Assembly (NCBI RefSeq): GCF_004358445.1
Contig: NZ_CP037951.1
Coordinates: forward strand, 3,359,001-3,423,000
Source of the DNA: Parashewanella tropica
GTDB lineage: Bacteria > Pseudomonadota > Gammaproteobacteria > Enterobacterales > Shewanellaceae
DNA: 64,000 nucleotides
Direction of reading: 5' to 3'
Within the stretch, counting starts at the first letter, position 1, and every line of letters starts with the position of its first letter. The notes beneath the pieces were generated by a model, which worked only from the letters and a program-made list of their open reading frames with translations, searched no databases and was not told the origin of the DNA. This document shows positions 29,729-40,756 of this stretch, piece by piece. The translations under genes and the position numbers were made by a program.

Positions 29729-32700
29729 TTATTTTCGAGTATGATTTCGTAAGCTGGCTAACGCATCTTCAGCTCTCAGTTGTGCCATGGCGACATAAGC
29801 CACAGGTACCACAAATAATGAGAAGAAGGTTCCAGCAATTAAGCCACCAACCAAGACCAAGCCAATATTGGCTAACCCTAATGATCCTGGTCCTGTTGCT
29901 AAGGCTAATGGAATCGCACTCAAAATCATCGTAAGTGATGTCATTAAAATCGGGCGAAGTCGAGACTTGGCACTTAGTATCGCCGCTTCAAAGGGTTTAA
30001 CCCCCTTATCTTGTTGCTTATTGGCAAATTCAACCAACAAGATCCCGTGTTTGGTTACCAAGCCGACTAAAGTCAGTAATCCAATTTGCGAGTAAATATT
30101 TAAGCTTTGACCAAACACATAGAGCGTCAACAAAGCTCCTACTAAGCATAATGGAACAGTAAGTAAAATAATCAATGGGTCAACAAAGCTTTCGAACTGC
30201 GCAGCGAGGATTAGATAGATAAATATTAACGCTAAGAAGAATAACGAAGCCGTTCCTCGCTGCGAGTCCATTAACTCTTTAATGACGCCGTTATACACAA
30301 AATCTTGTGATGATGTGAGTTGTTTAGGAACATTTTCATCAATATAGTCTTTGATCTGACTGGTTGAATAACCAGGCGCAATATCGGCAGTAATTTCAGC
30401 ACTATCCATACCGCCAAATGTCTTTATGCTGGATTCAGCCGTTGCTTCTTTAATGGTGACAAACTGAGATAAAGGTAATGATTGACCAGATGCCGAAGTC
30501 ACATAAAGTTTGTTAAGTACATTAAAATCACCCAAATCTTTTTGATTCACTTGTACCAAAATCGAGTAAGTTTGATCGTCCTTAGCATGTAAGTCAGCCG
30601 CTTTAACCGAACCTAAAAATACGGAAAGCGCATTGGTGACATCAGCATAACTAACTCCGGAAAGTGTAATCGCGTTCGGGTCAATACTTAAATCGTACCT
30701 TAATTGATCTCTCACCAAGGAGTTATTTACGTTCGCCAATCCTGAGTAATTTTTCAAAAGCTCGGTGACTTTTTTTGCAGATTGGCTTAATGCTTCTTTG
30801 CCTCGACGCAAGGCTGTGATTTCAAGCACCACATTTTGGCTGATATTTAAATTATCCGCATTGTAGATACTGAATGACACTCCATAAGCCGAAACCGACT
30901 TCTTGGCTTTTTCCATCAAGTCATTTATCACATCATTGATGTCTTGTTTTCGCTCTCCCCAAGGTTTAAGTAATATAAAATTGGTTAATTGGCTTTGGAT
31001 AAATGACAAGTTAGTTCGTACGGCAGTTTCACCTTTAGGTAAGTCATTGATTTGATCAATATGCTCTAAATGATAACTGCGTCCAACGCCTACAGGTGCT
31101 TTTGAAATCAACTGAATAAAGCCTGTATCTTCTTTAGGCAGCAGTATTTTTGGAAGCTGCCAGTAGGCTAACCCAGCTAAAATAACCAACACAGTCCCAA
31201 TAGTTAGTAGTCTCCCTTTACGAGTTAACCAACGCTCTAATACTTTCGCATAGGCAAAAGTTAACTCTTGTAAAAAACCGTTAACCCTTTTAAACCAGCC
31301 TGCGTAATCAGAAGCAGGTTTAACTAAATAAGCGCTCATCATGGGTGAAAGCGTAAGTGCAACCATACCTGAAATGATCACGGCTGAGGCTAAAGTAAAG
31401 GAGAACTGTTTAAACAAGTCTACCGTCAACCCCGACATTAACCCAATCGGTAAGTACACCGCGGCTAAGGTTAACGTCATAGAAATCACGGGGAAAATGA
31501 TTTCTTTGCAACCTTTAAGCGCCGCATCAAAAGGCGTGTCCCCTTGCTCAATATGGCGATAACAATTTTCCACCACCACAATGGCATCATCCACTACCAA
31601 CCCGATAGCGAGAATGATTGCTAAAATGGTGAGCACATTAATGCTAAATCCAAGATAAGACATCACCGCAAATACGCCGATAACACAAACGGGAATAGTA
31701 ATAATCGGCACCGAGGCTGCCCGCAAACTACCTAAAAACAGCAACACAACAATAGACACCAATACGATAGCTTCAATCAATGCCGAAAAGCCTTCGTGAA
31801 TTGAGGCATTGATAAAATCGGCTTGGTTATACACCAACTGCATTTTGATGCTTTGCGGTAAGCGTTTTTGCATCCGCTCGATTTCTTTGACAATCAAAGC
31901 CGACACTTGAACAGGGTTTGCATTTCTCAGTGGCCTAACTTGAATCGCTAACCCAGGCTTGCTGTCAATGGACAGCACGGATGGATTAAGGCTGCTTTCT
32001 CCCATTTCAACATCAGCGACATCAGAAATACGTATGATCCGATGATTGTCATCTTGCCTAACCACCAACTGCTTAACATCATCAACTGACTGAACCTGAG
32101 TAACAGGGTTTAATGAGAAATTTCTGGCTTTACCGACAATCGCCCCAGCAGTAAAACTCGTATTGTAGTCTTCAAGAACCGTTACAATATCTGCGGTGCT
32201 AACTTTCAGTTCTTTCATTTGTTCTGGGTTGAGCCACACCCGCACAGCACGGTGTGATCCACCATAAGGCCCCCAAACTGCACCGACACCTTGAATATGT
32301 TTAAACTGAGGTATCAATTGCTGCACGATATAATCGTACATTTGCTGTTGTGTCATCCCCCCAGTATTAACAAAGGTAATGATATTACTACTGCTTGAGC
32401 CCCCCGCAGAAATATCATCGGTAACAGTCGGCTTGTTCTCCATTGCAGAAGGAAAGTCATCAATGGCTTCAATGCTGGAGCGTAGCTTATTCATCAAATT
32501 GGTGTATTCGATGTCAGTCGTATCATCGCTGAATTTGATGTTAAGAGAGCAACTGCCGATGTTACAGTTGGTGGTCATGGTTTCAACTTTATCTAGGCCC
32601 CCAACAGCTGCAATGAGTTTATCGGCAACATTACTCGACATGAAATCAGCACTCGCCCCTGGGACAGATGCACTTACTGAAGCGGTATGCTTGGTATGTT

Positions 32701-32815
32701 CTGGAAAATATTGGATTTCTAATTTTTGAAAAGCAATGATCCCCAAAAGTACCGCCATGATGCTAAGAATTGAGGCAAAAATGGGGTGACGAATACAAAC
32801 TTCAGGTAATTGCAT
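29729..32815 (-). CDS. RND efflux permease (HAE1 family)
   Basis: 1028 residues with the twelve-helix, two-large-loop architecture of AcrB-type permeases. The N-terminus MQLPEVCIRHPIFASILSI and the helix-4 segment IGLVVDDAIVVVENCYRH, with its proton-relay aspartates, are typical. It exports hydrophobic compounds by proton exchange, together with the adaptor encoded just upstream and an outer-membrane channel not found here. Its ATG overlaps the adaptor stop (TGATG). Substrate range cannot be read from sequence. Confidence 0.93.
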   Translation of the reverse strand: MQLPEVCIRHPIFASILSIMAVLLGIIAFQKLEIQYFPEHTKHTASVSASVPGASADFMSSNVADKLIAAVGGLDKVETMTTNCNIGSCSLNIKFSDDTTDIEYTNLMNKLRSSIEAIDDFPSAMENKPTVTDDISAGGSSSSNIITFVNTGGMTQQQMYDYIVQQLIPQFKHIQGVGAVWGPYGGSHRAVRVWLNPEQMKELKVSTADIVTVLEDYNTSFTAGAIVGKARNFSLNPVTQVQSVDDVKQLVVRQDDNHRIIRISDVADVEMGESSLNPSVLSIDSKPGLAIQVRPLRNANPVQVSALIVKEIERMQKRLPQSIKMQLVYNQADFINASIHEGFSALIEAIVLVSIVVLLFLGSLRAASVPIITIPVCVIGVFAVMSYLGFSINVLTILAIILAIGLVVDDAIVVVENCYRHIEQGDTPFDAALKGCKEIIFPVISMTLTLAAVYLPIGLMSGLTVDLFKQFSFTLASAVIISGMVALTLSPMMSAYLVKPASDYAGWFKRVNGFLQELTFAYAKVLERWLTRKGRLLTIGTVLVILAGLAYWQLPKILLPKEDTGFIQLISKAPVGVGRSYHLEHIDQINDLPKGETAVRTNLSFIQSQLTNFILLKPWGERKQDINDVINDLMEKAKKSVSAYGVSFSIYNADNLNISQNVVLEITALRRGKEALSQSAKKVTELLKNYSGLANVNNSLVRDQLRYDLSIDPNAITLSGVSYADVTNALSVFLGSVKAADLHAKDDQTYSILVQVNQKDLGDFNVLNKLYVTSASGQSLPLSQFVTIKEATAESSIKTFGGMDSAEITADIAPGYSTSQIKDYIDENVPKQLTSSQDFVYNGVIKELMDSQRGTASLFFLALIFIYLILAAQFESFVDPLIILLTVPLCLVGALLTLYVFGQSLNIYSQIGLLTLVGLVTKHGILLVEFANKQQDKGVKPFEAAILSAKSRLRPILMTSLTMILSAIPLALATGPGSLGLANIGLVLVGGLIAGTFFSLFVVPVAYVAMAQLRAEDALASLRNHTRK

Positions 32816-33951
32816 CAGTGCGATACTCCATTATCTGATTTAGATGCATCGGATGTTGAGTTATCAGCTTTATCGTCTTTCGGCGCTAAAATACGAATGG
32901 TTGAAGTTGGCGTCAGGTTTTGCATTCCGGTTTTCACTACTAGCTCGTTTTCTTTTAAGCCTTGAGTCACCGCCACATAGCCATTATTGGTATTTTTCCC
33001 TAATTGCACATCACGCTTTTGAACTCGATTTTTATTCACCACCCACACATAACGTTCATCATTATTGGCTTGCACCGAGTTTTGTGGCACCAGCAACTGA
33101 GTTTCTCGATGTCCAAAGTAATGTTTAATTTTGGCAAACATTCCAGGAGCAAGTGCGTAATCAGGGTTGTCTAACTGAGCTCGAATAGTGACTCGACCAG
33201 AATTGGGGTCAATAGCTGGCGCCACATAACTGACTTGCCCATAGAAAGTACGATCTTTGTATGCGTCTACTGTCACACTGACTCGTTGACCTTTATTGGC
33301 TTTGCCAAAATCATTCTGACTGATGGCATAGTCGACTTCTACTGGATTGAGTTGATAAAGAGTCACTAAAGCAGTATCTGCCGCAATGTGACTCCCCACA
33401 GATTGCGTAAAGCTGGTGAGTTGTCCATCAAAAGGGGCGATAATTTGATAGTCTTTCATCGCCGCTAACTTTTGCTGATAGTCCGCTTTGGCTAAATCTA
33501 ATTTTTCTTTGACTTCATCAACATTTTGTTTAGAAAGTGCATAAGGTTCACGCTGCAATAAGTCATTAATTCTGTCGAGGTTGGTTTGAGCCAAAGCTAG
33601 ACTGCTTTTAGACTTATCTAAGTCTGCTTTTGCTTCTGTATTGTCCAGTTGGGCAATCAAATCACCTTTTCTGACTTTGTCACCACTATTGAAATAAATT
33701 TTGATAATTTTATTGGCGGCAGTGAAACTCAAATCAGAAGAAGCCACTGCTCGAAGCTTTCCGACTTCTTGCACCAAATCATAGAAGTAACCTTGCTTTA
33801 CAGGCTCAACAGTAACCGCTACGGCTTGAGGCGTTTTATCTTTTTTACTTTTAGCAAGACTATAAATTGGAGATACCAAAAATACTGTGAAAGCCAGTAA
33901 TAAGAGCATCACTAACCATTTTTTAGGAATATTGGGAAACAGACTCCCCAT
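32815..33951 (-). CDS. RND efflux periplasmic adaptor (membrane fusion protein)
   Basis: 378 residues. One N-terminal membrane anchor (WLVMLLLLAFTVFLVSPIYSL) leads into lipoyl/barrel-sandwich halves: KIYFNSGDKVRKGDLIAQLDN and DYQIIAPFDGQLTSF. A helical hairpin (near 100-165) and beta-barrel domains follow. It bridges the permease to an outer-membrane channel. The C-terminal tail is rich in Asp, Lys and Ser. It is first in a two-gene operon; no adjacent regulator gene is seen. Confidence 0.92.
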   Translation of the reverse strand: MGSLFPNIPKKWLVMLLLLAFTVFLVSPIYSLAKSKKDKTPQAVAVTVEPVKQGYFYDLVQEVGKLRAVASSDLSFTAANKIIKIYFNSGDKVRKGDLIAQLDNTEAKADLDKSKSSLALAQTNLDRINDLLQREPYALSKQNVDEVKEKLDLAKADYQQKLAAMKDYQIIAPFDGQLTSFTQSVGSHIAADTALVTLYQLNPVEVDYAISQNDFGKANKGQRVSVTVDAYKDRTFYGQVSYVAPAIDPNSGRVTIRAQLDNPDYALAPGMFAKIKHYFGHRETQLLVPQNSVQANNDERYVWVVNKNRVQKRDVQLGKNTNNGYVAVTQGLKENELVVKTGMQNLTPTSTIRILAPKDDKADNSTSDASKSDNGVSH

Positions 33952-34298
33952 ACGTTCAACTCCTCTAAAGGTGAGAATGGGAGTTTGTGAATGATTAACT
34001 CGATGAAAAGCTCATAACATTCATTAAAAAAGCGAGTCTATTACTGACTCACTTTCCCACTCAAAACTACAGAAACCAAACATTAAGCTGAGCCAATGTA
34101 GAATTAGCCTGTTATTTAGACTAATTCAAGTGCTAATTGGTTCAAACTTAAGTTAAATTCAGCTTTAAGCTGATATATGTAGCTAGTATGATCCCTAATT
34201 GGAGTTTTTGCTGAAAATATAAACAAAAAAGGCTGCAATATTGCAGCCTTTTTAACATTTAATGCTTGTTTAAAATCAATTTTCAAACAAGAAGATAT
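33952..34298. other. Interval between the RND operon and carB
   Basis: About 350 bp. It contains the carAB terminator at 34226-34253 and presumably the RND promoter between about 33960 and 34200. I see no gene or known operator. Confidence 0.5.
34226..34253 (-). terminator. carAB terminator
   Basis: AAAAAGGCTGCAATATTGCAGCCTTTTT, a self-complementary hairpin with T runs, about 45 bp beyond the carB stop. Confidence 0.88.
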
Positions 34299-37200
34299 TT
34301 AGATATTCTCATGAATTTCTTGTACTGAACGTACTGTCTTACGCTCATCTACATTGTGTGAAATACACGCTGCAAATGCGGCATTCAGGGTTGTAGTGTA
34401 GTTCACCTTATGACGTAATGCTGCACGGCGTAACTGACGAGAGTCTTCAATCGCTTGACGACCTTCAGTCGTGTTTACCATGTAGCTGTATTCACCATTC
34501 TTAATACGGTCAAGAATATGCGGACGACCTTCATGTACTTTGTTCACTAAACGTGGATTAATACCGGCTTCACCCAGAACCACAGCCGTACCATGAGTCG
34601 CATCTAGCTCGTAGCCTAACTTAATAAGCTGTGCCGCCAGCTCTACCACACGCTCTTTATCGCTGTTACGAACAGAAAGCAGTGCACGACCCGACTTAGG
34701 TACGTCAGATGTCGCACCTAAACAGGCTTTTGCATAAGCCTCAGCAAAGGTTTCACCTGTGCCCATTACTTCACCGGTTGAGCGCATTTCAGGACCAAGC
34801 AATGGGTCAACACCCGGGAACTTGTTGAATGGCAGAACCACTTCTTTCACTGAGTACATGCTTGGGATCACTTCTTTCGTAAACCCTTGCTCTGCCAAAG
34901 ATTGCCCCGCCATTACACGTGCTGCGATTTTCGCTAATGGAACACCAGTCGCTTTAGACACAAACGGAACTGTACGAGCCGCACGCGGGTTAACTTCAAT
35001 CATGTAGATTTCGTTATCTTTAACCGCGAACTGAACATTCATTAGACCCACTACACCCAGCTCCAATGCAAGCTTACGAACATACTCACGCATTTGTGCT
35101 TGGATTTCTTGGCTTAAGCTGTACGGCGGTAATGAACAACCTGAGTCACCAGAGTGAACCCCTGCTTGCTCGATGTGCTCCATAATGGCGCCAACAACCA
35201 CATCTTTACCGTCAGAAACCGCATCAATATCAACTTCAATCGCGTTATCTAAGAAGTAGTCTAGAAGCACTGGCGAGTCATTCGATACACGAACCGCTTC
35301 ATTAAAGTAACGCAGTAAATCGTCTTGGTCGTAAACGATCTCCATTGCCCGACCACCCAATACGTATGATGGACGAACCACTAACGGATAACCGATACGC
35401 TCAGCGGCATGAACGGCTGCTTCAACTGTGGTTACCGTGTCATTTTCAGGCTGCTTTAGACCCAGTTCTTTAATGGTTTCTTGGAAGCGCTCACGGTCTT
35501 CGGCGCGGTCAATTGCATCTGGGCTGGTACCAATGATGGGAACGCCTGCTTCTTCTAACGCTTTCGCTAGCTTAAGTGGCGTTTGACCACCGTATTGAAC
35601 AATCACGCCTTTTGGATTTTCAACACGCACGATTTCCAATACGTCTTCAAGCGTTACTGGCTCAAAGTACAAGCGATCGGAAGTGTCATAATCCGTTGAT
35701 ACGGTTTCAGGGTTACAGTTCACCATAATGGTTTCGTAACCATCTTCGCGCATCGCCAATGCCGCATGTACACAGCAGTAATCGAACTCAATACCTTGAC
35801 CAATACGGTTTGGACCACCACCCAGCACCATGATTTTTTCACGATCGGATGGGTTCGCTTCACACTCTTCTTCATAGGTTGAATACATGTAAGCGGTATC
35901 GGTCGCAAACTCAGCTGCACAAGTATCAACACGCTTGTATACAGGCAGTACACCTAAACGGTTACGAAGTACACGGATATCGTTATCAGAAACTCTTAAT
36001 AACTCAGCAATTCGAGCATCCGCAAAACCTTTACGCTTCAATTTACGTAAGAAGGTTTCATCAAGCTCAGTCACTGACATGTCTTGAAGTTCAGATTCAA
36101 GTTTGATCAGCTCTTCAATTTGCACCAAGAACCAATGATCAATACCCGTTAGTTTGTAGATAGCATCGACGGATAGGCCAATACGGAAGGCATCAGCTAC
36201 ATACCAAATACGTTCAGCTCCAGGCTCTTGTAATTCGTGACGAATTTTAGAAATCGCATTTTTATCATCTAAGTCGATGATTGGGTCAAAGCCATTTTTA
36301 CCCACTTCAAGCCCGCGTAATGCTTTTTGCATCGACTCTTGTAGAGTACGACCAATCGCCATCACCTCACCAACAGACTTCATCTGAGTCGTTAGACGAT
36401 CATTGGCGCCTGCAAATTTTTCGAAGTTAAAACGAGGAATTTTGGTAACAACATAGTCGATTGATGGTTCAAATGACGCTGGCGTGCGACCACCAGTAAT
36501 GTCATTCGATAATTCATCTAGAGTGAAACCAACCGCTAACTTGGCGGCGATTTTTGCAATCGGGAAACCAGTCGCTTTAGAAGCTAGAGCCGATGAACGA
36601 GATACACGAGGGTTCATCTCAATGATCACCATACGACCGTCTTTCGGGTTGATACCAAACTGTACGTTCGAACCACCGGTTTCAACACCAATTTCACGAA
36701 GTACTGCAAGCGATGCATTACGCATCAATTGGTATTCTTTATCGGTCAGGGTTTGAGCTGGCGCAACAGTGATTGAGTCACCCGTATGAACGCCCATCGG
36801 GTCGAAGTTTTCAATCGCACACACAATGATACAGTTGTCATTGCGGTCACGAACCACTTCCATTTCGTACTCTTTCCAACCGATGAGTGATTCATCGATC
36901 AATAGCTCATTGGTTGGTGACAGCTCGAAACCTTTTGAACAAATTTCTTCAAATTCTTCACGGTTATAAGCAATACCGCCACCAGTGCCCCCCATAGTAA
37001 ATGAAGGGCGGATGATACATGGGAAACCCACTTGCTCAAGCACTTGATAGGCTTCGTCCATGGTATGAGCGATATCAGCACGTGGGCACTCTAAACCAAT
37101 ACTCTTCATGGCTTTGTCGAAACGGCTGCGATCTTCTGCCTTATCGATCGCATCGGCGGTTGCACCGATCATTTCAACATTGAACTCTTCAAGTACGCCT

Positions 37201-37514
37201 TTTGCTTCAAGTTCAAGCGCACAGTTCAAAGCCGTTTGACCACCCATGGTTGGTAGAACCGCATCAGGTCTTTCTTTGGCAATAATATTGCGAACCACTT
37301 CCCAGTGGATTGGCTCGATGTAGGTAGCATCGGCCATTTCAGGATCGGTCATGATGGTGGCTGGGTTAGAGTTCACCAGAATGACTCGGTAGCCTTCTTC
37401 TCGTAATGCTTTACAAGCTTGTGCGCCTGAATAATCAAATTCACACGCTTGACCGATGACAATCGGTCCCGCACCTAAAATTAAGATACTTTTTATGTCT
37501 GTACGTTTTGGCAT
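34299..37514 (-). CDS. carB: Carbamoyl-phosphate synthase large subunit
   Basis: 1071 residues (E. coli 1073). It makes carbamoyl phosphate from ammonia delivered by CarA, bicarbonate and two ATP, feeding arginine and pyrimidine synthesis. Two homologous synthetase halves are visible: [22 protein letters not shown] at the start and [20 protein letters not shown] near 555, each followed by ATP-grasp elements. The C-terminal allosteric domain (near 935-1071) binds UMP and ornithine in E. coli. It is 18 bp from carA in one operon. Confidence 0.98.
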   Translation of the reverse strand: MPKRTDIKSILILGAGPIVIGQACEFDYSGAQACKALREEGYRVILVNSNPATIMTDPEMADATYIEPIHWEVVRNIIAKERPDAVLPTMGGQTALNCALELEAKGVLEEFNVEMIGATADAIDKAEDRSRFDKAMKSIGLECPRADIAHTMDEAYQVLEQVGFPCIIRPSFTMGGTGGGIAYNREEFEEICSKGFELSPTNELLIDESLIGWKEYEMEVVRDRNDNCIIVCAIENFDPMGVHTGDSITVAPAQTLTDKEYQLMRNASLAVLREIGVETGGSNVQFGINPKDGRMVIIEMNPRVSRSSALASKATGFPIAKIAAKLAVGFTLDELSNDITGGRTPASFEPSIDYVVTKIPRFNFEKFAGANDRLTTQMKSVGEVMAIGRTLQESMQKALRGLEVGKNGFDPIIDLDDKNAISKIRHELQEPGAERIWYVADAFRIGLSVDAIYKLTGIDHWFLVQIEELIKLESELQDMSVTELDETFLRKLKRKGFADARIAELLRVSDNDIRVLRNRLGVLPVYKRVDTCAAEFATDTAYMYSTYEEECEANPSDREKIMVLGGGPNRIGQGIEFDYCCVHAALAMREDGYETIMVNCNPETVSTDYDTSDRLYFEPVTLEDVLEIVRVENPKGVIVQYGGQTPLKLAKALEEAGVPIIGTSPDAIDRAEDRERFQETIKELGLKQPENDTVTTVEAAVHAAERIGYPLVVRPSYVLGGRAMEIVYDQDDLLRYFNEAVRVSNDSPVLLDYFLDNAIEVDIDAVSDGKDVVVGAIMEHIEQAGVHSGDSGCSLPPYSLSQEIQAQMREYVRKLALELGVVGLMNVQFAVKDNEIYMIEVNPRAARTVPFVSKATGVPLAKIAARVMAGQSLAEQGFTKEVIPSMYSVKEVVLPFNKFPGVDPLLGPEMRSTGEVMGTGETFAEAYAKACLGATSDVPKSGRALLSVRNSDKERVVELAAQLIKLGYELDATHGTAVVLGEAGINPRLVNKVHEGRPHILDRIKNGEYSYMVNTTEGRQAIEDSRQLRRAALRHKVNYTTTLNAAFAACISHNVDERKTVRSVQEIHENI

Positions 37515-37532
37515 TTCTCGGCTACCCCAGAG

Positions 37533-38675
37533 TTACAGCTTTTGTTGAAGGTGGTTTTCAATCAGTTCGATAAAGTGATCGAACAAAGGTGCGCAATCAT
37601 GCGGTCCCGGACTTGCTTCAGGGTGACCTTGGAAGCTAAATGCAGGCTTATCCGTTAAGTGGATCCCTTGTAGCGAGCCATCAAATAGCGACTTATGTGT
37701 CACTTTGATGTTACTTGGCAAACTGGCTTCATCCGCAGCAAAACCGTGGTTTTGGCTGGTGATCATTACCGTGCCTTTATCGGTATCACCCACAGGATGG
37801 TTAGCACCATGATGACCAAACTTCATCTTCAATGTTTTGGCACCTGAAGCTAACGCCAATAATTGGTGGCCTAAACAAATTCCAAATACTGGGATTTCAG
37901 TTTTTAAGATTTCTTGAATCGCTTCAATGGCGTAATCGCATGGCTCAGGGTCACCAGGACCATTCGATAAAAACACACCATCGGGATTCATGGCTAACAC
38001 TTCGCTTGCAGGTGTTTTAGCTGGAACCACTGTGACATCACAACCACGGTCAACTAACATTCTTAAAATGTTGCGCTTTACACCATAGTCATATGCTACA
38101 ACTTTATACTTAAGTTCCGACTCAGGTGTATCACTGGGTAAGCCTCCCACCAAGCGCCAGCTTCCACTGCGCCATTGATACGTTGAGTCCGTAGTAACTT
38201 CTTTGGCTAAGTCCATGCCTTTTAAGCCAGGGAACGCTTTTGCTTCTGCAAGCGCTTTATCGCTGTCATCACCAACTAAAATACAACCTGCTTGAGAGCC
38301 TTTTTCACGTAAAATACGGGTTAGCTTACGCGTATCTATATCGGCTATGCCTACGACGTTATTGCTTTTAAGGTAATCACTGAGAGATTGTTGATTGCGG
38401 AAGTTACTGGCGAGAAGAGGAAGATCACGAATGATTAAGCCAGTGGCATGAATGTTATCTGATTCTGTATCTTCTGAGTTAGTGCCGGTATTTCCAATGT
38501 GGGGGTATGTAAGAGTGACGATTTGACGAGAATAAGAAGGGTCCGTTAATATTTCTTGGTATCCTGTCATCGAAGTGTTAAAAACGACTTCTCCGACCGA
38601 AACACCTGAAGCACCAATTGATGTGCCGGTAAAAACGGTTCCATCTTCGAGTACGAGTAAGGCAGACTGTGTCAA
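37533..38675 (-). CDS. carA: Carbamoyl-phosphate synthase small subunit
   Basis: 380 residues from TTG 38675 ([17 protein letters not shown]). GGAGG lies five bases upstream, and the residues match the CarA N-terminus; the longer frame to 38711 has no site. It hydrolyses glutamine and channels ammonia to CarB. The class I amidotransferase triad is visible: nucleophile Cys in [12 protein letters not shown], and His/Glu in [13 protein letters not shown]. The rare start codon could limit expression. Confidence 0.96.
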   Translation of the reverse strand: MTQSALLVLEDGTVFTGTSIGASGVSVGEVVFNTSMTGYQEILTDPSYSRQIVTLTYPHIGNTGTNSEDTESDNIHATGLIIRDLPLLASNFRNQQSLSDYLKSNNVVGIADIDTRKLTRILREKGSQAGCILVGDDSDKALAEAKAFPGLKGMDLAKEVTTDSTYQWRSGSWRLVGGLPSDTPESELKYKVVAYDYGVKRNILRMLVDRGCDVTVVPAKTPASEVLAMNPDGVFLSNGPGDPEPCDYAIEAIQEILKTEIPVFGICLGHQLLALASGAKTLKMKFGHHGANHPVGDTDKGTVMITSQNHGFAADEASLPSNIKVTHKSLFDGSLQGIHLTDKPAFSFQGHPEASPGPHDCAPLFDHFIELIENHLQQKL

Positions 38676-38824
38676 CACGACCTCCGAAAGAGCCAAGTTA
38701 CTGAAATTCAATGTTTTTTATTAATAAACTCCTTACCAAAAAATCATAAATACTGAAATTTTGGCAAATTGCGCAGATTCTACATGAGAAATGTGACCAA
38801 ATCTACATTTGCAAAAAGCCTTTA

Positions 38825-38839
38825 TTGACCAAGATCACA
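38825..38839. promoter_or_regulatory. CRP-like site upstream of carA
   Basis: TTGACCAAGATCACA is exactly the reverse complement of the CRP-like sequence upstream of mdh at 39936-39950. It matches TGTGA-N6-TCACA in one half strongly and the other weakly. It lies about 150 bp before carA and 135 bp after mdh. Confidence 0.3.
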
Positions 38840-38857
38840 TATCCTAAAACACAAAAT

Positions 38858-38871
38858 TGCAATCAAATTCA
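38858..38871. promoter_or_regulatory. Weak ARG-box candidate upstream of carA
   Basis: Read on the carA strand this is TGAATTTGATTGCA, with one good half (TGAAT) and one partial half. carAB is a classical ArgR target, which makes the position plausible, though it lies about 185 bp upstream and the match is weak. Confidence 0.25.
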
Positions 38872-38927
38872 ATAACATGGTAGGGATTGGTTTGTTTTAG
38901 TGAATTATCTTTTTTTTTCGGCACAAA

Positions 38928-38954
38928 AAAAGCGAAGCACGTAGCTTCGCTTTT
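38928..38954 (-). terminator. mdh terminator
   Basis: AAAAGCGAAGC, loop ACGTA, GCTTCGCTTTT, 20 bp beyond the mdh stop codon. Confidence 0.88.
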
Positions 38955-38973
38955 CTTGTATCAAATCGTTAAA

Positions 38974-39909
38974 TTATTTTACAAATTCAACGCCGATTTT
39001 GATATCACCTTTTAAGGTATCAAGCATAGAGTCACGAGCTTCAGCTTCAAAAGCACTGACTTCGCCGTATGATAATACTTCTTCTACGCCGTTTTTACCC
39101 AGACGAACAGGTTGTGCGAAGAACTCAGCGTGCTCACTACCGCCTTCAACATACGCGCACTCGATTACGTTTTCTTCGCCTTGAAGACCGCGTACAAGAG
39201 ATAAACCGAAACGACATGCCGCTTGACCCATAGATAGAGTCGCACTACCGCCACCGGCTTTCGCTTCTACTACTTCAGTACCTGCATTTTGAATACGCTT
39301 AGTCAAAGCAGCCACTTCTTCATCAGAGAAAGTTACACCTTCAACTTGAGAAAGTAGAGGAAGAATGGTTACACCACTGTGACCACCAATAACATTGATC
39401 TTCACATCTTCTGGCTTAAGACCTTTAGCTTCTGCAACAAAAGTTTCAGAGCGGATAACGTCAAGAGTGGTTACACCGAATAGACGGTTTTTATCATATA
39501 CACCTGCCTGTTTAAGTACTTCAGCAGCAATCGCAACGGTAGTATTTACAGGGTTAGTGATCACACCAACAAGTGCTTTAGGGCAAGTTGCAGCCACTTT
39601 CTCGATTAGGCTGCGAACAATACCTGCGTTGATGTTGAATAGATCAGAGCGATCCATGCCTGGCTTACGTGCAACACCAGCAGAAATCAATACTACATCA
39701 GCACCTTCAAGTGCTGGAGTTGGGTCTTCACCCGCGAAACCCTTTACTTCAACGTCCGTTGGAATGTGGCTTAAATCAACCGCAACACCTGGGGTTACTG
39801 GCGCGATATCATATAAAGATAGCTTTGAGCCAGAAGGTAATTGAGTTTTTAATAGTAGGGCAAGAGCTTGGCCGATACCGCCAGCCGCGCCTAGTACAGC
39901 AACTTTCAT
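38974..39909 (-). CDS. mdh: Malate dehydrogenase
   Basis: 311 residues (E. coli 312). It oxidises malate to oxaloacetate with NAD in the citrate cycle. The N-terminal NAD-binding motif [19 protein letters not shown], substrate-binding arginines in [16 protein letters not shown] and the catalytic histidine in [13 protein letters not shown] are visible. It is divergent from argR, as in Shewanella and Vibrio. The promoter region carries a CRP-like site; mdh is catabolite-regulated in enterobacteria. Confidence 0.98.
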   Translation of the reverse strand: MKVAVLGAAGGIGQALALLLKTQLPSGSKLSLYDIAPVTPGVAVDLSHIPTDVEVKGFAGEDPTPALEGADVVLISAGVARKPGMDRSDLFNINAGIVRSLIEKVAATCPKALVGVITNPVNTTVAIAAEVLKQAGVYDKNRLFGVTTLDVIRSETFVAEAKGLKPEDVKINVIGGHSGVTILPLLSQVEGVTFSDEEVAALTKRIQNAGTEVVEAKAGGGSATLSMGQAACRFGLSLVRGLQGEENVIECAYVEGGSEHAEFFAQPVRLGKNGVEEVLSYGEVSAFEAEARDSMLDTLKGDIKIGVEFVK

Positions 39910-39935
39910 AATTGTCTCCGATGATTCGCAGGATT

Positions 39936-39951
39936 TGTGATCTTGGTCAAA
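39936..39951. promoter_or_regulatory. CRP-like site upstream of mdh
   Basis: TGTGATCTTGGTCAAA differs from TGTGA-N6-TCACA at one base of the second arm. It is centred about 35 bp before the mdh start codon. Confidence 0.4.
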
Positions 39952-40100
39952 TTAGTGCGGCAACCTTACTGGAATGTGATTTAAATTTCAATAAAGCTGT
40001 GAAACAAGTCATAAGATTTATGTAGAAGGAATGGCAACTCAAAATACTACTTTTAAAGGGGTTTCAGCTAAGTTGTAAACTTGTGTTTCCTCTACTTCCA

Positions 40101-40118
40101 AGTGCATTTTTATGCACC
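40101..40118. promoter_or_regulatory. ARG box in the argR promoter
   Basis: The 18-bp AGTGCATTTTTATGCACC has perfectly complementary arms TGCAT/ATGCA around four T residues, a known variant of the ARG box. A further ATGCA half-site follows at 40121-40125. It lies just upstream of the putative -10 hexamer, as expected for autorepression of argR. Confidence 0.6.
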
Positions 40119-40139
40119 TTTATGCAGTTTGTTTGACAC

Positions 40140-40145
40140 TATAAT
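40140..40145 (+). promoter_or_regulatory. Putative -10 element of argR
   Basis: A consensus TATAAT lies 85 bp before the argR ATG and 22 bp after the ARG box. No convincing -35 hexamer sits at 17-bp distance. Confidence 0.4.
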
Positions 40146-40229
40146 TGGCAGTATGCAAAAATTCGTTTACTTCGAATGTATCAAGAACGGGATGTTTACG
40201 GTTCATTCTCTGATAAAAAAGACATCATT

Positions 40230-40697
40230 ATGACTATTAAAAATCAAAACGAATTAGTAAAAGCATTCAAGAGCTTATTAAAAGAAGAACGCTTTGGATC
40301 TCAAGGTGAAATTGTCAATGCACTTCAAGCTGAAGGCTTTAACAACATTAACCAATCTAAGGTATCTAGAATGCTGAGTAAGTTTGGCGCGGTTAGAACC
40401 CGTAACGCTAAACAAGAAATGGTATACTGCCTTCCTGCAGAACTCGGCGTTCCGACAGCGGGTAGCCCACTAAAAAACTTAGTATTAGATGTAGACCACA
40501 ATGAGTCAATGATTGTGGTTAGAACCAGTCCTGGTGCAGCTCAACTTATCGCACGTCTTTTAGATTCAATCGGTAAGCCAGAAGGTATTTTAGGCACCAT
40601 CGCTGGTGATGATACGATTTTTATCTGCCCAGCTCACCTTGCTGATATGAGCTCTACACTAGAGACTGTTAAATCTTTATTTAATTACTCTGAGTAA
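40230..40697 (+). CDS. argR: Arginine repressor ArgR
   Basis: 155 residues from [17 protein letters not shown] (E. coli 156); an in-frame extension of 18 codons upstream is not used. ArgR hexamers bind arginine and ARG boxes to control arginine synthesis and catabolism. The winged helix-turn-helix covers [27 protein letters not shown] (near 23-49). The C-terminal arginine-binding/oligomerisation domain has [14 protein letters not shown] and [11 protein letters not shown]. Candidate operators in this window lie at argR itself, ast and carA. Confidence 0.97.
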   Translation: MTIKNQNELVKAFKSLLKEERFGSQGEIVNALQAEGFNNINQSKVSRMLSKFGAVRTRNAKQEMVYCLPAELGVPTAGSPLKNLVLDVDHNESMIVVRTSPGAAQLIARLLDSIGKPEGILGTIAGDDTIFICPAHLADMSSTLETVKSLFNYSE

Positions 40698-40707
40698 CCC
40701 CAAGTGT

Positions 40708-40735
40708 ATATGCAGAGTTACACCGCTCTGCATAT
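40708..40735. terminator. Hairpin terminator between argR and the AspT-type gene
   Basis: Perfect 10-bp stem ATATGCAGAG/CTCTGCATAT with an 8-nt loop between two convergent genes. It is followed rightwards by GTCATTTTCC. Confidence 0.65.
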
Positions 40736-40756
40736 GTCATTTTCCCTTATGTGAAA

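Larger units (their letters stand above)
39910..40229. promoter_or_regulatory. Divergent mdh/argR control region
   Basis: 320 bp between the two divergent start codons. It contains the CRP-like site near mdh, the palindromic ARG box and a perfect TATAAT near argR. No small gene is visible. Confidence 0.6.
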
